Shown piece after piece: positions 22,928-31,766 of a DNA stretch of 49,285 bases (position 1 is its first letter; every line of letters begins with the position of its first letter). The translations under genes were made by a program, and so were the position numbers. The DNA is from Pseudomonadota bacterium (GTDB lineage Bacteria; Pseudomonadota; Alphaproteobacteria; Reyranellales; Reyranellaceae): NCBI GenBank assembly GCA_018240685.1, contig JAFEFG010000025.1, positions 1 to 49,285 on the forward strand, read 5' to 3'. Under the pieces are notes generated by a model. That model ran no database searches. It worked only from the letters and a program-made list of their open reading frames with translations, and was not told where the DNA came from.

Positions 22928-23910
22928 AGGTTCTCTCCGGGCCGGAGGTCGAGGCAGCGCTCGACGATATGGCGCTGATCGATCGTCTGGCGGCGCTGTT
23001 CAAGGCCGGCTGTGAAATGCCGACGCGCCACCATCACACCATCGCTTCCCCGACCGGTCCGGGGTCGGCCGATGCGACGCTCCTGCTGATGCCGGCGTGG
23101 ACGCAGGCCGCCGCCGGCGCTTCGGGCCGGATCGGCATCAAGCTGGTCACGGTCTTCCCCGACAACGGCAAGCGGTCGCTGCCGTCGATCTACGGCGAGT
23201 ACCTCCTGCTCGACGGCACCACCGGGGCGCCGCTTGCGCTGCTGGACGGGACCGTGCTCACGAAGCGCCGCACGGCCTGCGCGTCGGGCCTCGCATCGCG
23301 CTATCTGTCCCGGCCGGAAGCGGCATCGTTGCTGATGATCGGCACCGGCGCCCTCGCGCCGCATCTCATCCGGGTCCATGCCAAGGTGCGACCGATCGAG
23401 GAGGTCGCGATCTGGGGCCGGGATACGGCCAAGGCGGAAGACCTGGCGGCGGCACTGGCGAGGTCGCTGCCGGCCGACGTCGGGCGGCCGATCACCGTGC
23501 GCGCCGTGGCGGATCGCCGCGAAGCAGTCGCCCGGGCCGATATCGTGTCCTGCGCGACCCTGTCCAAGGTGCCTCTGGTCGAAGGCGCGTGGCTGCGCGA
23601 GGGACAGCATGTCGATCTGGTCGGCGCCTATACGCCGGAGATGCGCGAGAGCGACGACGCAGCCGTCCAGCGCGCGCAGGTCTATGTCGATACGCGGGCC
23701 GGTGCCCTCAAGGAGGCGGGCGATCTCGTCCAGCCGATCGCGGCCGGCCGGATCGCGGAGCAGGCCGTGAAGGCGGACCTTTTCGAGCTTGCGCGCGGCG
23801 AGCGGCCCGGCCGCGCCGCCGGCGACCGGAAGGCCATCACGCTCTTCAAGTCGGTGGGCGCGGCCCTCGAGGATCTCGCAGCCGCCGAGCTGGCCTTCGG
23901 GCCGGGGTGA
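22924..23910 (+). CDS. Ornithine cyclodeaminase/mu-crystallin family protein
   Basis: This 328-residue NAD(P)-dependent enzyme has the Rossmann signature 'LLMIGTGALAPHLIRVHAKVRPIEEVAIWGRD' near residue 140 and the conserved 'LTKRRTACASGLAS' ahead of it. 'DIVSCATLSKVPLVEGAWLREGQHVDLVGAY' forms the C-terminal part of the cofactor site. Family members include ornithine cyclodeaminase, alanine dehydrogenase and imine reductases (pyrroline or pyrroline-2-carboxylate), so the substrate is open. The start ATG overlaps the LapA stop by 4 bp. The stop TGA is immediately followed by the stop of the convergent CoA-transferase (TGATCA across both). Confidence 0.88.
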   Translation: MKVLSGPEVEAALDDMALIDRLAALFKAGCEMPTRHHHTIASPTGPGSADATLLLMPAWTQAAAGASGRIGIKLVTVFPDNGKRSLPSIYGEYLLLDGTTGAPLALLDGTVLTKRRTACASGLASRYLSRPEAASLLMIGTGALAPHLIRVHAKVRPIEEVAIWGRDTAKAEDLAAALARSLPADVGRPITVRAVADRREAVARADIVSCATLSKVPLVEGAWLREGQHVDLVGAYTPEMRESDDAAVQRAQVYVDTRAGALKEAGDLVQPIAAGRIAEQAVKADLFELARGERPGRAAGDRKAITLFKSVGAALEDLAAAELAFGPG

Positions 23911-25113
23911 TCAGCCGGGCTCGATCAGCGCGCCGGCTTCCTTCAGCGCCTGGATCTCGGCCGGATCGACTCCGGCCTCGGCGAGGACGGCGCGGGAATC
24001 GGCCCCCATCAAGGGCGCCATGGTGCGGATGGACGGTGGCGTGCGGCTCATGCGCATCGGCGGCTCGACCATCATGATCTCGCCCTCGCTGGGGTGGGGG
24101 TATTTCCGGAAGAGCTGGCGCCAGACGAGATGGGGGTCCTCGAACAGGTCGGCGGGCTTTGATACCGGCGCATTGGGGATCTGCGCCTTGTCCAGCAACT
24201 CGACCCACTCGGTCGTGGTCCGGGTGAGGGCGAGGGCCTCGACCATCGCGTACATGTCGTTGATATGCATCGAGCGCGCATTCAGGGTGGAATAGCGCGG
24301 GTCCTTCAGAACCTCCGGCCGGCCGACCAGCTCGAAGAAATTGCGCCAGTGCTTGTCGTTGTAGGGCAGGATCGCCATCCAGCCGTCGAGCGTGCGGTAG
24401 GGCTTGCGGGTGCGGGCCAGCAGCCGCGTATAGCCGACATCGCCCTGGTCGCTGACGGTGCGATCCCACAGGTGCTCGACCATGAGCCAAGCTGCCATGG
24501 TCTCGAACATGGGCACTTCGACGAACTGGCCTTCGCCGGTCCTTTGTCTGTGCATCAGCGCTGAAAGAGTCGAGAACGCAAAGGTGAGGCCGACTGTCTT
24601 GTCGGCGAGGATGGTGGGCGGATAGCGCGGGACATCATCACCGGCCGCCCGCCCCATCAGGTCGGCGATGCCGAAGCGGGCCTGGATCGCATCGTCGTAG
24701 GCGGGAAGTTTTCCGTAAGGACCATCGGCCGAATAGCCGTAGGCGCCGACATAGACGATGTCCGGCTTGATCTTCCGGATCTCGTCGTAGGTGAGGCCCA
24801 GCCCCTCGATCGCCTGCGGCCGCAGCGCATGCACGAACGCATCGGCCGTCTTAATGACCTCCAGCAACGCCTTCCGCGCCTGCGGATTCTTCAGATCGAG
24901 GCACAGCGAGCGCTTGTTGCGGTTTACGTAGAGATAGGTCGGTCCCATACCCGCGGTCCTGGCCGGCTTGCCGATGTGTCGCACGGCGTCGCCCTCCGGC
25001 GCCTCCACCTTGATGACATCGGCGCCCTGGTCGGCCAGCAGCATGGTGCCGTAGGGGCCGAGGATGATGTTCGTGAGGTCGACGATGCGAATGCCGCTCA
25101 GGGCGCCAGCCAT
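23911..25113 (-). CDS. CaiB/BaiF family CoA-transferase (type III)
   Basis: This 400-residue enzyme moves CoA between carboxylates, such as formyl-CoA:oxalate or succinyl-CoA:acid. N-terminal 'GIRIVDLTNIILGPYGTMLLADQGADVIKVEAPEGD' is diagnostic. The catalytic aspartate is probably D140 in 'YDDAIQA'. 'NRNKRSLCLDLKNPQAR' and 'GYSADGPYG' are further family blocks. ATG 25113 follows an AGGAGG at suitable distance; the frame is open to 25305 but the extension lacks similarity. The gene faces the MarR/molybdenum-hydroxylase locus across a 285-bp region, so MarR could control both. Activation of a ring-cleavage acid is one possible role. Confidence 0.92.
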   Translation of the reverse strand: MAGALSGIRIVDLTNIILGPYGTMLLADQGADVIKVEAPEGDAVRHIGKPARTAGMGPTYLYVNRNKRSLCLDLKNPQARKALLEVIKTADAFVHALRPQAIEGLGLTYDEIRKIKPDIVYVGAYGYSADGPYGKLPAYDDAIQARFGIADLMGRAAGDDVPRYPPTILADKTVGLTFAFSTLSALMHRQRTGEGQFVEVPMFETMAAWLMVEHLWDRTVSDQGDVGYTRLLARTRKPYRTLDGWMAILPYNDKHWRNFFELVGRPEVLKDPRYSTLNARSMHINDMYAMVEALALTRTTTEWVELLDKAQIPNAPVSKPADLFEDPHLVWRQLFRKYPHPSEGEIMMVEPPMRMSRTPPSIRTMAPLMGADSRAVLAEAGVDPAEIQALKEAGALIEPG

Positions 25114-25260
25114 GATCCTGTGATCCTCCTGTGTCCGATGCGGGCGAGACTGCCACCGTCGTCGCGGAACGTCATTGGCCGATGCGGACGGTGTTCGCTG
25201 ATCGAACATCCGCGACGATGCGGCCGAGCCTTCATTGCGGGCGATTCGATGGAAAGCATT

Positions 25261-25280
25261 GCGCACTACGTGGTGTGCGC
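25261..25280. promoter_or_regulatory. Inverted repeat between the CoA-transferase and MarR genes
   Basis: GCGCACTACGTGGTGTGCGC has perfect 6-bp arms (GCGCAC/GTGCGC) around 8 nt, with an internal CAC-N6-GTG match. MarR-family proteins bind such 16-20 bp palindromes near their own gene. It lies 138 bp before marR and 148 bp before the CoA-transferase start. Base composition makes chance repeats fairly common here. Confidence 0.35.
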
Positions 25281-25398
25281 TGGCGGCCCGTGCATCAGGA
25301 GTCAAGCGGACTCGGATTCACCTCCGCTGTCGGATGTTAACGTGACCGTTGTGCGCGGCGCGCAGTCGGTGTAGCGAAGAAGGGGGAGAGGCGGGGGA

Positions 25399-25869
25399 AT
25401 GCGCAACGTTGCGAAGAAGCAGCAGGAGACGAAGGCGGCATCCAGTCCGCTGGCGCGGCCGTACCGCATCGAAGAGCAAGTAGGCTACCTGCTGCGTCGT
25501 GCCCATCAGCGCGCGACGGCGATCTTCCAGATCACGATCGGCGATCCCAATGTCACTCCGACTCAGTACTCGAGCATGGTCAAGCTCGATGAATATCGGG
25601 AGTTGTCGCAGAACCTGCTTGGCCGCCTGGTCGGCATGGACAAGGCGACCATGCAAGGGGTCGTGCGCCGCCTGAAGGAGCGTGGGCTCGTCGATTCGCG
25701 CCCCGATCCGGGCGATGCGCGGCGCACGCTGCTTAGCCTCACGACCGAGGGGCAGCGTATCGTGAACAAGCTGGTGCTGAACGGGCCCGCCGTCACCCGC
25801 GAAACGCTGAAGCCGTTGAACGGCGCAGAGCAGCGCCAGCTTCTCGAGCTTCTGCAGAGGATCGTCTGA
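25399..25869 (+). CDS. MarR-family transcriptional regulator
   Basis: This 156-residue winged-helix regulator shows the MarR helix-turn-helix and wing: 'LSQNLLGRLVGMDKATMQGVVRRLKERGLVDSRPDPGDARRTLLSLTTEGQRIV'. The 'DARRTLLSLT' wing is the strongest family mark. Such proteins usually repress a neighbouring catabolic or efflux operon until a small aromatic acid or similar ligand binds. It is divergent from the CoA-transferase gene and 59 bp upstream of the molybdenum hydroxylase operon on the same strand. The ATG follows a purine-rich stretch (GAAGGGGGAGAGG). Confidence 0.93.
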   Translation: MRNVAKKQQETKAASSPLARPYRIEEQVGYLLRRAHQRATAIFQITIGDPNVTPTQYSSMVKLDEYRELSQNLLGRLVGMDKATMQGVVRRLKERGLVDSRPDPGDARRTLLSLTTEGQRIVNKLVLNGPAVTRETLKPLNGAEQRQLLELLQRIV

Positions 25870-25884
25870 AAAAAGACTGATCGT

Positions 25885-25912
25885 TTGACTCGCGATGATC
25901 CGATCGTCATCG
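25885..25912 (+). promoter_or_regulatory. Probable promoter/operator of the molybdenum hydroxylase operon
   Basis: In the 59-bp gap after marR, TTGACT (25885-25890) could be a -35 element. A perfect inverted repeat CGATGA-N8-TCATCG (25893-25912) occupies the place where -10 contact is expected. A repressor bound there would block polymerase. The -10 element itself is poor (CATCGT), so read-through from marR also remains possible. Confidence 0.4.
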
Positions 25913-25928
25913 TACGTACACGAACGAT

Positions 25929-26759
25929 ATGGGTGACTACCTCCGACCTGCCCGCCTCGAGGAGGCGCTAGAGGCTCTGGCACGGCCCTGCACGGTGCTG
26001 GCTGGAGGAACCGACTTCTTTCCCGCGCGGGTCGGCCACGCGATCGACGAGAATATCCTCGATATCAGCAATATCGGCGCTCTGCGCGGCATCTCGCGTA
26101 AGGGTGATGGCTGGCGGCTGGGCGCCACCGTGACCTGGAGCGAACTGGCTGCGGCCGATCTGCCGCCCTTGTTCGACGGGCTGAAGCAGGCGGCGCGCGA
26201 GGTTGGCGGCCGCCAGATCCAGAATGCCGGCACGCTCGCGGGCAACCTGTGCAACGCCTCGCCGGCCGCTGACGGCGTGCCTCCGCTGCTGGCGCTCGAT
26301 GCGGAGGTCGAGCTCGCAAGCTGCGGCGGGCAGCGGCGGCTTGCACTGTCGCAGTTCATCACTGGCAACCGCCGCACGGCACTGGCGCCGGGAGAGCTGC
26401 TGGTGGCGATCCATGTTCCCGGCACCGCGCGCGAAACCCGCAGCGCGTTCGTGAAACTCGGCGCCCGCCGCTATCTCGTGATCTCCATCGTCATGGCGGC
26501 GGCGACTCTGGAGATCGCCGACGGCCGAGTCGCGGCGGCGCGGATCGCCGTCGGCGCCTGCTCGGCGGTGGCGCAGCGTCTGCCGCTGCTCGAGGCGGCG
26601 CTCGTCGGCGCGCCCGTCGATGCGCGGCTCGCCGACCGGATCGAGCCGGTGCAGCTCGCGCCGCTTGCGCCCATCGACGATGTCCGCGCCAGCAGCGGCT
26701 ACCGGCGCGATGCGGCCCTCGTGCTGCTGCGACGCCTGCTGACCGAGGTGGTTCCGTGA
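25929..26759 (+). CDS. Molybdenum hydroxylase FAD-binding subunit (CoxM/XdhB type)
   Basis: This 276-residue medium subunit of a xanthine dehydrogenase-family enzyme shows the FAD motifs 'VLAGGTDFFPARVG' near residue 24 and 'NAGTLAGNLCNASPAADGVPPLLALDAEVEL' near 100, with the CO dehydrogenase-type C-terminal domain after about 170. It passes electrons from the FeS clusters of its partner to an acceptor. The stop overlaps the next start as GTGA, so synthesis of the two subunits is coupled. Together they form a hydroxylase that inserts oxygen from water next to a ring nitrogen or similar carbon. Confidence 0.94.
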   Translation: MGDYLRPARLEEALEALARPCTVLAGGTDFFPARVGHAIDENILDISNIGALRGISRKGDGWRLGATVTWSELAAADLPPLFDGLKQAAREVGGRQIQNAGTLAGNLCNASPAADGVPPLLALDAEVELASCGGQRRLALSQFITGNRRTALAPGELLVAIHVPGTARETRSAFVKLGARRYLVISIVMAAATLEIADGRVAAARIAVGACSAVAQRLPLLEAALVGAPVDARLADRIEPVQLAPLAPIDDVRASSGYRRDAALVLLRRLLTEVVP

Positions 26760-29467
26760 AGATCGGCTTTACCCTGAACGGCTCGCCCGTCGAATGGTCC
26801 GGCGCGCCGCTGACCCGTCTGGCGGCGGCGCTGCGCGACGGGCTTGGCCTTACGGGCACGAAGATCGGCTGCGACGCAGGTGACTGCGGGGCCTGTACGG
26901 TCAGCCTGGATGGCAGGCAGGTCTGTTCCTGCCTGGTGCCGATGGGGCAGGTGGAGGGGCGCCGCGTCGAGACGGTCGAGGGCCTCGCCGCTCGTGACGG
27001 CACGCTCGCGGCGCTGCAGAAGTCTTTCCTCGCGCACGGCGCCGCGCAGTGCGGCATCTGCACGCCGGGCATGCTGATGGCGGCGGGCGATCTGCTCGCT
27101 CGGTCGCCGCAGCCGAGCCGCGCCCAGGTCGAGGATGCCCTGGGCGGCGTGCTGTGCCGCTGCACCGGCTATACCAAGATCGTCGATGCCGTGATTGCGG
27201 CGGCGGCACCGCCGGCTGAGATCGTTGCCGGGTCCGGCGAGGCCGTCGGCGCGCGGCTGGCCCGGCTCGACGGGGTACGCAAGATCACGGGCGCCGACCT
27301 TTTCGGCGCCGATGCGATTCCGGCCGATGCGCTCTGGATCCGGGTGGTGCGCTCCCCGCATGCGCGGGCCCGCTTCGCGCTCGGGGATCTCGGCCCGTTG
27401 AAGGCGCGGCTCGCGGCGGTGCTGACGGCGGCGGACATCCCGTTCAACGGCTACGGCATCTATCCGGACACCAAGGACCAGCCGGTGCTGGCCGACGGAC
27501 AGGTCCGCTACAAGGGTGAGGCGATCGTTGCCCTGGTGGGCGATCGGGCCGCCGTGCTTGCCATTCGCGACCAGGACGTGCCGATCGTCTGGGAACCCGA
27601 GGAGCCCGTGGCCGGCATCGATGCGGCGCGAGCCGCCGATGCGCCGCTCGTGCAGGCCGACAAGCCGCACAACCTGCTGCTCGACGGCGGCGTGAGACGC
27701 GGCGATGCCACCGCAGCCTTCGCCGGTTGTGCGGCCGTGGCCGAGGGCGCGTTCGAGACGGCCTTCGTCGAGCATGCCTATATCGAGCCCGAGGCGGGAT
27801 GGGCGCAGCGGATCGGCGACCGCATCGAGATCCACGCGACCACGCAGACGCCCTACATGGACCGCGACGAGATCGCCAGCGTCATGCGGCTCGAGCCCGG
27901 GGCGGTGCGCATCGTGCCGACCGCCTGTGGTGGCGGCTTCGGCGGCAAGCTCGACCTCTCGGTGCAGCCGCTGATTGCGGTTGCGGCCTGGCAGCTCGGC
28001 CGGCCGGTGGCGCTGGTCTATACGCGGCCGGAGAGCATGGCGGCCTCGACCAAGCGCCATCCTGCGCGGGTGACGGCGAAGTTCGGCTGCGACGAGAAGG
28101 GCAAGCTGGTCGCTTGCGACGTCACCGCGACCTTCGATACGGGCGCCTATGCCTCGTGGGGGCCGACTGTCGCCAATCGCGTGCCGGTCCATGCCACCGG
28201 TCCCTATTTCGTGCCGAACGTGCGCACCTGGGGCGAGGCCTTCTTCACCAACGCCCCGCCGGCCGGCGCTTTCCGCGGCTTCGGCGTGCCGCAGGCGGCC
28301 ATCGCCCACGAGGCGATGATGGACGAACTGGCCGACAAGCTCGGCATCGACCGCCTGGAATTCCGTCATCGCAACGCGCTTCGGGCCGGCGACAAGACTG
28401 CGACCGGCCAGACGCTGGAGCATTCGGCCGGTCTTGCGCAGTGCCTCGACGCGCTGCGTCCACACTGGCGCAAGGCGCAGGAGGAGATCGCGACCTTCAA
28501 CGCCACGCCGGGACCGAAGCGGCGCGGCGTCGGCGTCGGCTGCATGTGGTACGGCATCGGCAACACCTCGATGTCGAATCCGTCGCGCATGCGCGTGGGC
28601 CTGGCGGCCGACGGCACGTTGACGCTCTACAACGGCGCGCTCGACATCGGGCAGGGCAGCAACACCATCATGACCCAGATCGCGGCCGATGCGCTCGGTC
28701 TGCCGGTCGCGCAATTCGTCCTCGTCACCGGCGACACCGATCTCACCCTCGATGCCGGCAAGACCTCGGCCTCGCGCCAGACCTTCGTCTCGGGGCGGGC
28801 GGCCGAAGCGGCGGGTCGCGATCTGCGGCAACGGATCCTGCGGCTGGCCAATGCCGGCGCCGATGCGCAGCTTTCGCTCGAAGGCAGGACGGTCACGGTG
28901 CGCGACGGCGCGGAAGTGCACAGGCTCGATCTCGCCAAGGTCGGCCCGCTTTTCGGCGAAGGCACTTTCGATCCGCCGACCACGCCGCTCGATGCCGACG
29001 GGCAGGGCATTCCCTACGCGACCTACGCCTTCGCTGCGCAGATGGCCGTGGTCGAGGTCGATACGGAGCTGGGAACGGTGAAGGTGCTGCGCATCGTCGC
29101 GGCGCACGATGTCGGCAAGGCGATCAATCCGACGCTGGTCGAAGGCCAGATCGAGGGCGGCATCGCCCAGGGGCTGGGCCTGGCGCTGATGGAGGAATAT
29201 CTGCCCGGCCGGACCGAGAACCTGCACGACTACCTGATTCCCACCATCGGCGACGTGCCCGAAATCGAGTGCCTGCTGATCGAGGATCGCGAGCCGCTCG
29301 GGCCGTCGGGCGCCAAGGGCGTGGGCGAACCCGGCCTGGTGCCGACCGCCCCCGCCATCTTGGGCGCCGTGCATCACGCCACCGGCGTGCGCGCCCGTCG
29401 CGTTCCGCTGTTGCCGCATCGGCTGCGCGAGGCGCTGGTCGATCTCGGGAAGGGGGCCAAGCCATGA
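26756..29467 (+). CDS. Molybdenum hydroxylase, fused 2Fe-2S and molybdopterin subunit (CoxS-CoxL type)
   Basis: This 903-residue protein joins two subunits that are often separate. Residues 1-150 are the CoxS part, with plant-type cluster ligands C39, C44, C47 and C59 and second-cluster ligands C99, C102, C134 and C136. Residues of about 165-903 are the molybdopterin subunit with 'CGGGFGGK', 'PPAGAFRGFGVPQ', 'LDIGQGSNTIM' and the catalytic glutamate E858 in 'GVGEPGLV'. No tat signal is present, so it is cytoplasmic. The start is GTG 26756 inside the previous stop. The next gene overlaps by 4 bp. The substrate is unknown; the partner genes point to an N-heterocycle such as a nicotinate-like compound. 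Confidence 0.94.
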   Translation: MKIGFTLNGSPVEWSGAPLTRLAAALRDGLGLTGTKIGCDAGDCGACTVSLDGRQVCSCLVPMGQVEGRRVETVEGLAARDGTLAALQKSFLAHGAAQCGICTPGMLMAAGDLLARSPQPSRAQVEDALGGVLCRCTGYTKIVDAVIAAAAPPAEIVAGSGEAVGARLARLDGVRKITGADLFGADAIPADALWIRVVRSPHARARFALGDLGPLKARLAAVLTAADIPFNGYGIYPDTKDQPVLADGQVRYKGEAIVALVGDRAAVLAIRDQDVPIVWEPEEPVAGIDAARAADAPLVQADKPHNLLLDGGVRRGDATAAFAGCAAVAEGAFETAFVEHAYIEPEAGWAQRIGDRIEIHATTQTPYMDRDEIASVMRLEPGAVRIVPTACGGGFGGKLDLSVQPLIAVAAWQLGRPVALVYTRPESMAASTKRHPARVTAKFGCDEKGKLVACDVTATFDTGAYASWGPTVANRVPVHATGPYFVPNVRTWGEAFFTNAPPAGAFRGFGVPQAAIAHEAMMDELADKLGIDRLEFRHRNALRAGDKTATGQTLEHSAGLAQCLDALRPHWRKAQEEIATFNATPGPKRRGVGVGCMWYGIGNTSMSNPSRMRVGLAADGTLTLYNGALDIGQGSNTIMTQIAADALGLPVAQFVLVTGDTDLTLDAGKTSASRQTFVSGRAAEAAGRDLRQRILRLANAGADAQLSLEGRTVTVRDGAEVHRLDLAKVGPLFGEGTFDPPTTPLDADGQGIPYATYAFAAQMAVVEVDTELGTVKVLRIVAAHDVGKAINPTLVEGQIEGGIAQGLGLALMEEYLPGRTENLHDYLIPTIGDVPEIECLLIEDREPLGPSGAKGVGEPGLVPTAPAILGAVHHATGVRARRVPLLPHRLREALVDLGKGAKP

Positions 29468-30921
29468 GCGACGATCTCGCGCTCACCGAAGCCGAGCGCA
29501 GCGCCGGCATCGTCCGCTGCGATGCCTGTCCGGTGCTGTGCCGCATCCGGCCCGGCCGGGCCGGCGCCTGTGATCGCTATGCCAACGAGGACGGCAAGCT
29601 GGTGCGCGTCGATCCGTTGGTGCTGCTGGCGAAGCCCGATCTCGCCCGCGTCGCCTTCGTCGAAGGCCAGACGAACTGGGGCGGAGAGCTGGGCAAGGGC
29701 GAGGGGGCATTCGTCACCGGCCCCACCATCACGGGCATCGGCGCCACGACGACCTATCCCGACTACAAGCCCGCGCCCTTCATCGTCTCGTCGAAGCATG
29801 ACGGCGTCGACATGGTCACGGTCGTGACGGAGGGCATCTTCAGCTACTGCGGCGTCAAGGTGAAGATCGACACCGACCGCTACCTCGGGCCCGAGCAGGC
29901 GGCGGTGCGCGTCAAGGGCGAGGCGGTGGGCCACGTCACCACGGCCGAATACGGCTCGCAGATGCTGTCGCTGGGCGGCGTGCATCATCTCACCGGCGGC
30001 AGCAAGAAGGAGGGCGTCGTCACCTGCGATGCGTTGCTGGCGCTCTGTAACCGCGAGGCCGTCGAGCTTGCGATCGACGGCGGCTCGACCGTCGTGGTGC
30101 AGTCCGGCCAGCCGCCGATCGTGAACGGCCAGCGCGAGGAGCGGATGCGCGTCGGCTGCGGCTCGGCCGCGATCGGCATGTTCGCGCCGCAATGGAAGGA
30201 TCATGTCGACGAGGTGATCGTGGTCGACGACCACATCACCGGCGTGCTGACCGAGCACCAGGGCGGCCGCTTCCTCGACATGAAGCCCGCCGGCATCCGC
30301 GTGCGCGGCCGCCGCTCGACGCCGGGCCGTTACTTCCAGGTCGCCGAGCCGGGACTGGGCTGGGGCGGCACCAATGTCAGCGATCCGCTCGAGATCATCG
30401 AGAAGATCGACCCGCAGCAGGCCTGGCCGGGTCTGCGCCTGCTGATGGTCTCGACCACTGGCGAGCATTCGGCCTGGTTCCAGCTCGACAAGGACCTGAA
30501 GCCGCAGCCGGCCCTGATGCCGGCGCCCGTGCAGAAGGTCGTGGAGCGCATCGCCGAGAATTGCGAGCCCGCCCTCTGCACCGTGCTGTTCATGGCCGGC
30601 GCCGGCGGTTCGCTGCGCGCGGGCGTGACGGAGAACCCCGTGCGTCTCACGCGGTCGGTACGCCAGACGCTCACCAAGGTCACGCTGGGCGGTGCCCCGG
30701 CCTATATCTGGCCGGGCGGCGGCATCACGCTGATGGTGGATGTCGCCGAGATGCCGGAGAAATCCTTCGGCTACGTGCCGACGCCGGCACTGGTGGCGCC
30801 GATCGAGTTCACCCTGCGCGCCGAGGACTACGCGGCGCTCGGCGGATACATGTCGCGGGCGGTGACGCTGGAAGACGTGCTGCGCGGTTCGCGCGTGCGC
30901 CTCAAGGGAGACAAGGATTGA
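29464..30921 (+). CDS. 6-hydroxynicotinate reductase-like iron-sulfur protein
   Basis: This 485-residue protein resembles the 6-hydroxynicotinate reductase known from nicotinate fermentation, an iron-sulfur flavoprotein that partly reduces the hydroxylated pyridine ring. At the N-terminus C19-x2-C22-x3-C26-x9-C36 forms a ferredoxin-like cluster site. The remainder is one large domain with glycine-rich blocks ('HHLTGGSKKEGVVTC', 'GQPPIVNGQREERMRVGCG', 'GAPAYIWPGGGITLMVDV'). A 'GATT' at residues 93-96 in TGIGATTTYP resembles ApbE flavinylation sites. It sits between a molybdenum hydroxylase and an ApbE-superfamily gene, with 4-bp overlaps on both sides. The assignment rests on family resemblance recalled without a search; the true substrate may differ. 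Confidence 0.8.
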   Translation: MSDDLALTEAERSAGIVRCDACPVLCRIRPGRAGACDRYANEDGKLVRVDPLVLLAKPDLARVAFVEGQTNWGGELGKGEGAFVTGPTITGIGATTTYPDYKPAPFIVSSKHDGVDMVTVVTEGIFSYCGVKVKIDTDRYLGPEQAAVRVKGEAVGHVTTAEYGSQMLSLGGVHHLTGGSKKEGVVTCDALLALCNREAVELAIDGGSTVVVQSGQPPIVNGQREERMRVGCGSAAIGMFAPQWKDHVDEVIVVDDHITGVLTEHQGGRFLDMKPAGIRVRGRRSTPGRYFQVAEPGLGWGGTNVSDPLEIIEKIDPQQAWPGLRLLMVSTTGEHSAWFQLDKDLKPQPALMPAPVQKVVERIAENCEPALCTVLFMAGAGGSLRAGVTENPVRLTRSVRQTLTKVTLGGAPAYIWPGGGITLMVDVAEMPEKSFGYVPTPALVAPIEFTLRAEDYAALGGYMSRAVTLEDVLRGSRVRLKGDKD

Positions 30922-31766
30922 GCGGCGCCGTCGCCGCCTTGCTGGCCGACGGCCGGCTGCATCTGCAGCACGGGCCGATCGACCTGATCGTCGAGGCGTT
31001 CGGGGACGACGGCGAGGTGACGCTGGCCTATCGCCAGGCCGTCGATCGCTTCGGCGACATCCTGCCGACGCTGGTGAGCGAATTGCCGGCTCTGCGCCGG
31101 CCGGTCGGCGAAGCCTATCCGCTGTTCAGGGGCCCGGTCGCCCGCCGCATGGCCGCCGCGGTATGGCCGCACCGGTCGGTGTTCATCACGCCGATGGCGG
31201 CCGTCGCCGGCGCGGTGGCCGACGAGATGCTGCAGGCGATGATGGCTGGCCGCATGCTCGACAAGGCCTATGTGAACAACGGTGGCGATATCGCCTTTCA
31301 CCTCGCGCCGGGCCAGAGCCTGTGGGCCGGCCTCTTCTCCCAGGCGCTCGATGGCGCCGTGATGCTGACCGACGACCGTCCGGTGCGTGGCATCGCGACA
31401 TCGGGTCAGGGTGGCCGCTCCTTCTCGCTCGGCATCGCCGACAGCGCCACGGTGCTGGCGCGCACCGCCGCCGCGGCCGATGCGGCAGCGACCCTGGTCG
31501 CCAATGCCGTCGATGTCGATCATCCGGCCATCGCGCGCCGGCCTGCGCGCGAGCTCGATCCCGACAGCGACCTGCTCGACCGGCCGGTCACGATCGCGGT
31601 TGGCCCGCTACCGCCGGAGCGGGTGGCCGAAGCGCTTGATCGTGGCATCGCCGAGGCGCAGCGTCTGCGCCGGTGCAGGCTGATCGACGGCGCCGCCGTG
31701 TCGCTGCGGGGCCAATGGCGGATCGAAGCGGACGGCACGGCGCTTGCTGAGGCGAGGTCAGGATGA
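30918..31766 (+). CDS. UPF0280 family protein (ApbE superfamily)
   Basis: This 282-residue protein is of the UPF0280/COG2122 group, placed in the ApbE superfamily of FAD:protein FMN transferases. The ApbE-like marks are 'TPMAAVAGAVADEML' (91-105) and 'AYVNNGGDIAFHL' (117-129), whose N-x-G-G-D matches the ApbE flavin/metal site. No signal peptide is present, unlike classical ApbE lipoproteins, so it would act in the cytoplasm. The start is TTG 30918, overlapping the reductase stop as TTGA. The family is uncharacterised. Its fixed pairing with a reductase suggests cofactor attachment (inference). Confidence 0.85.
   Translation: MSGAVAALLADGRLHLQHGPIDLIVEAFGDDGEVTLAYRQAVDRFGDILPTLVSELPALRRPVGEAYPLFRGPVARRMAAAVWPHRSVFITPMAAVAGAVADEMLQAMMAGRMLDKAYVNNGGDIAFHLAPGQSLWAGLFSQALDGAVMLTDDRPVRGIATSGQGGRSFSLGIADSATVLARTAAAADAAATLVANAVDVDHPAIARRPARELDPDSDLLDRPVTIAVGPLPPERVAEALDRGIAEAQRLRRCRLIDGAAVSLRGQWRIEADGTALAEARSG

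Noticed and set aside
26699..29419. A 906-codon open frame antisense to the fused molybdenum hydroxylase gene
   Set aside because: The plus-strand frame carries all cofactor motifs and coupled overlaps. The antisense peptide is low-complexity (R, H, D, G-rich) and results from high GC with few stop codons.
29464..30921. Firm assignment of the cluster to nicotinate degradation
   Set aside because: Only the reductase resemblance points to it. No nicotinate-specific downstream genes (enamidase, methyleneglutarate mutase, maleamate pathway) are visible, so I keep the substrate open.
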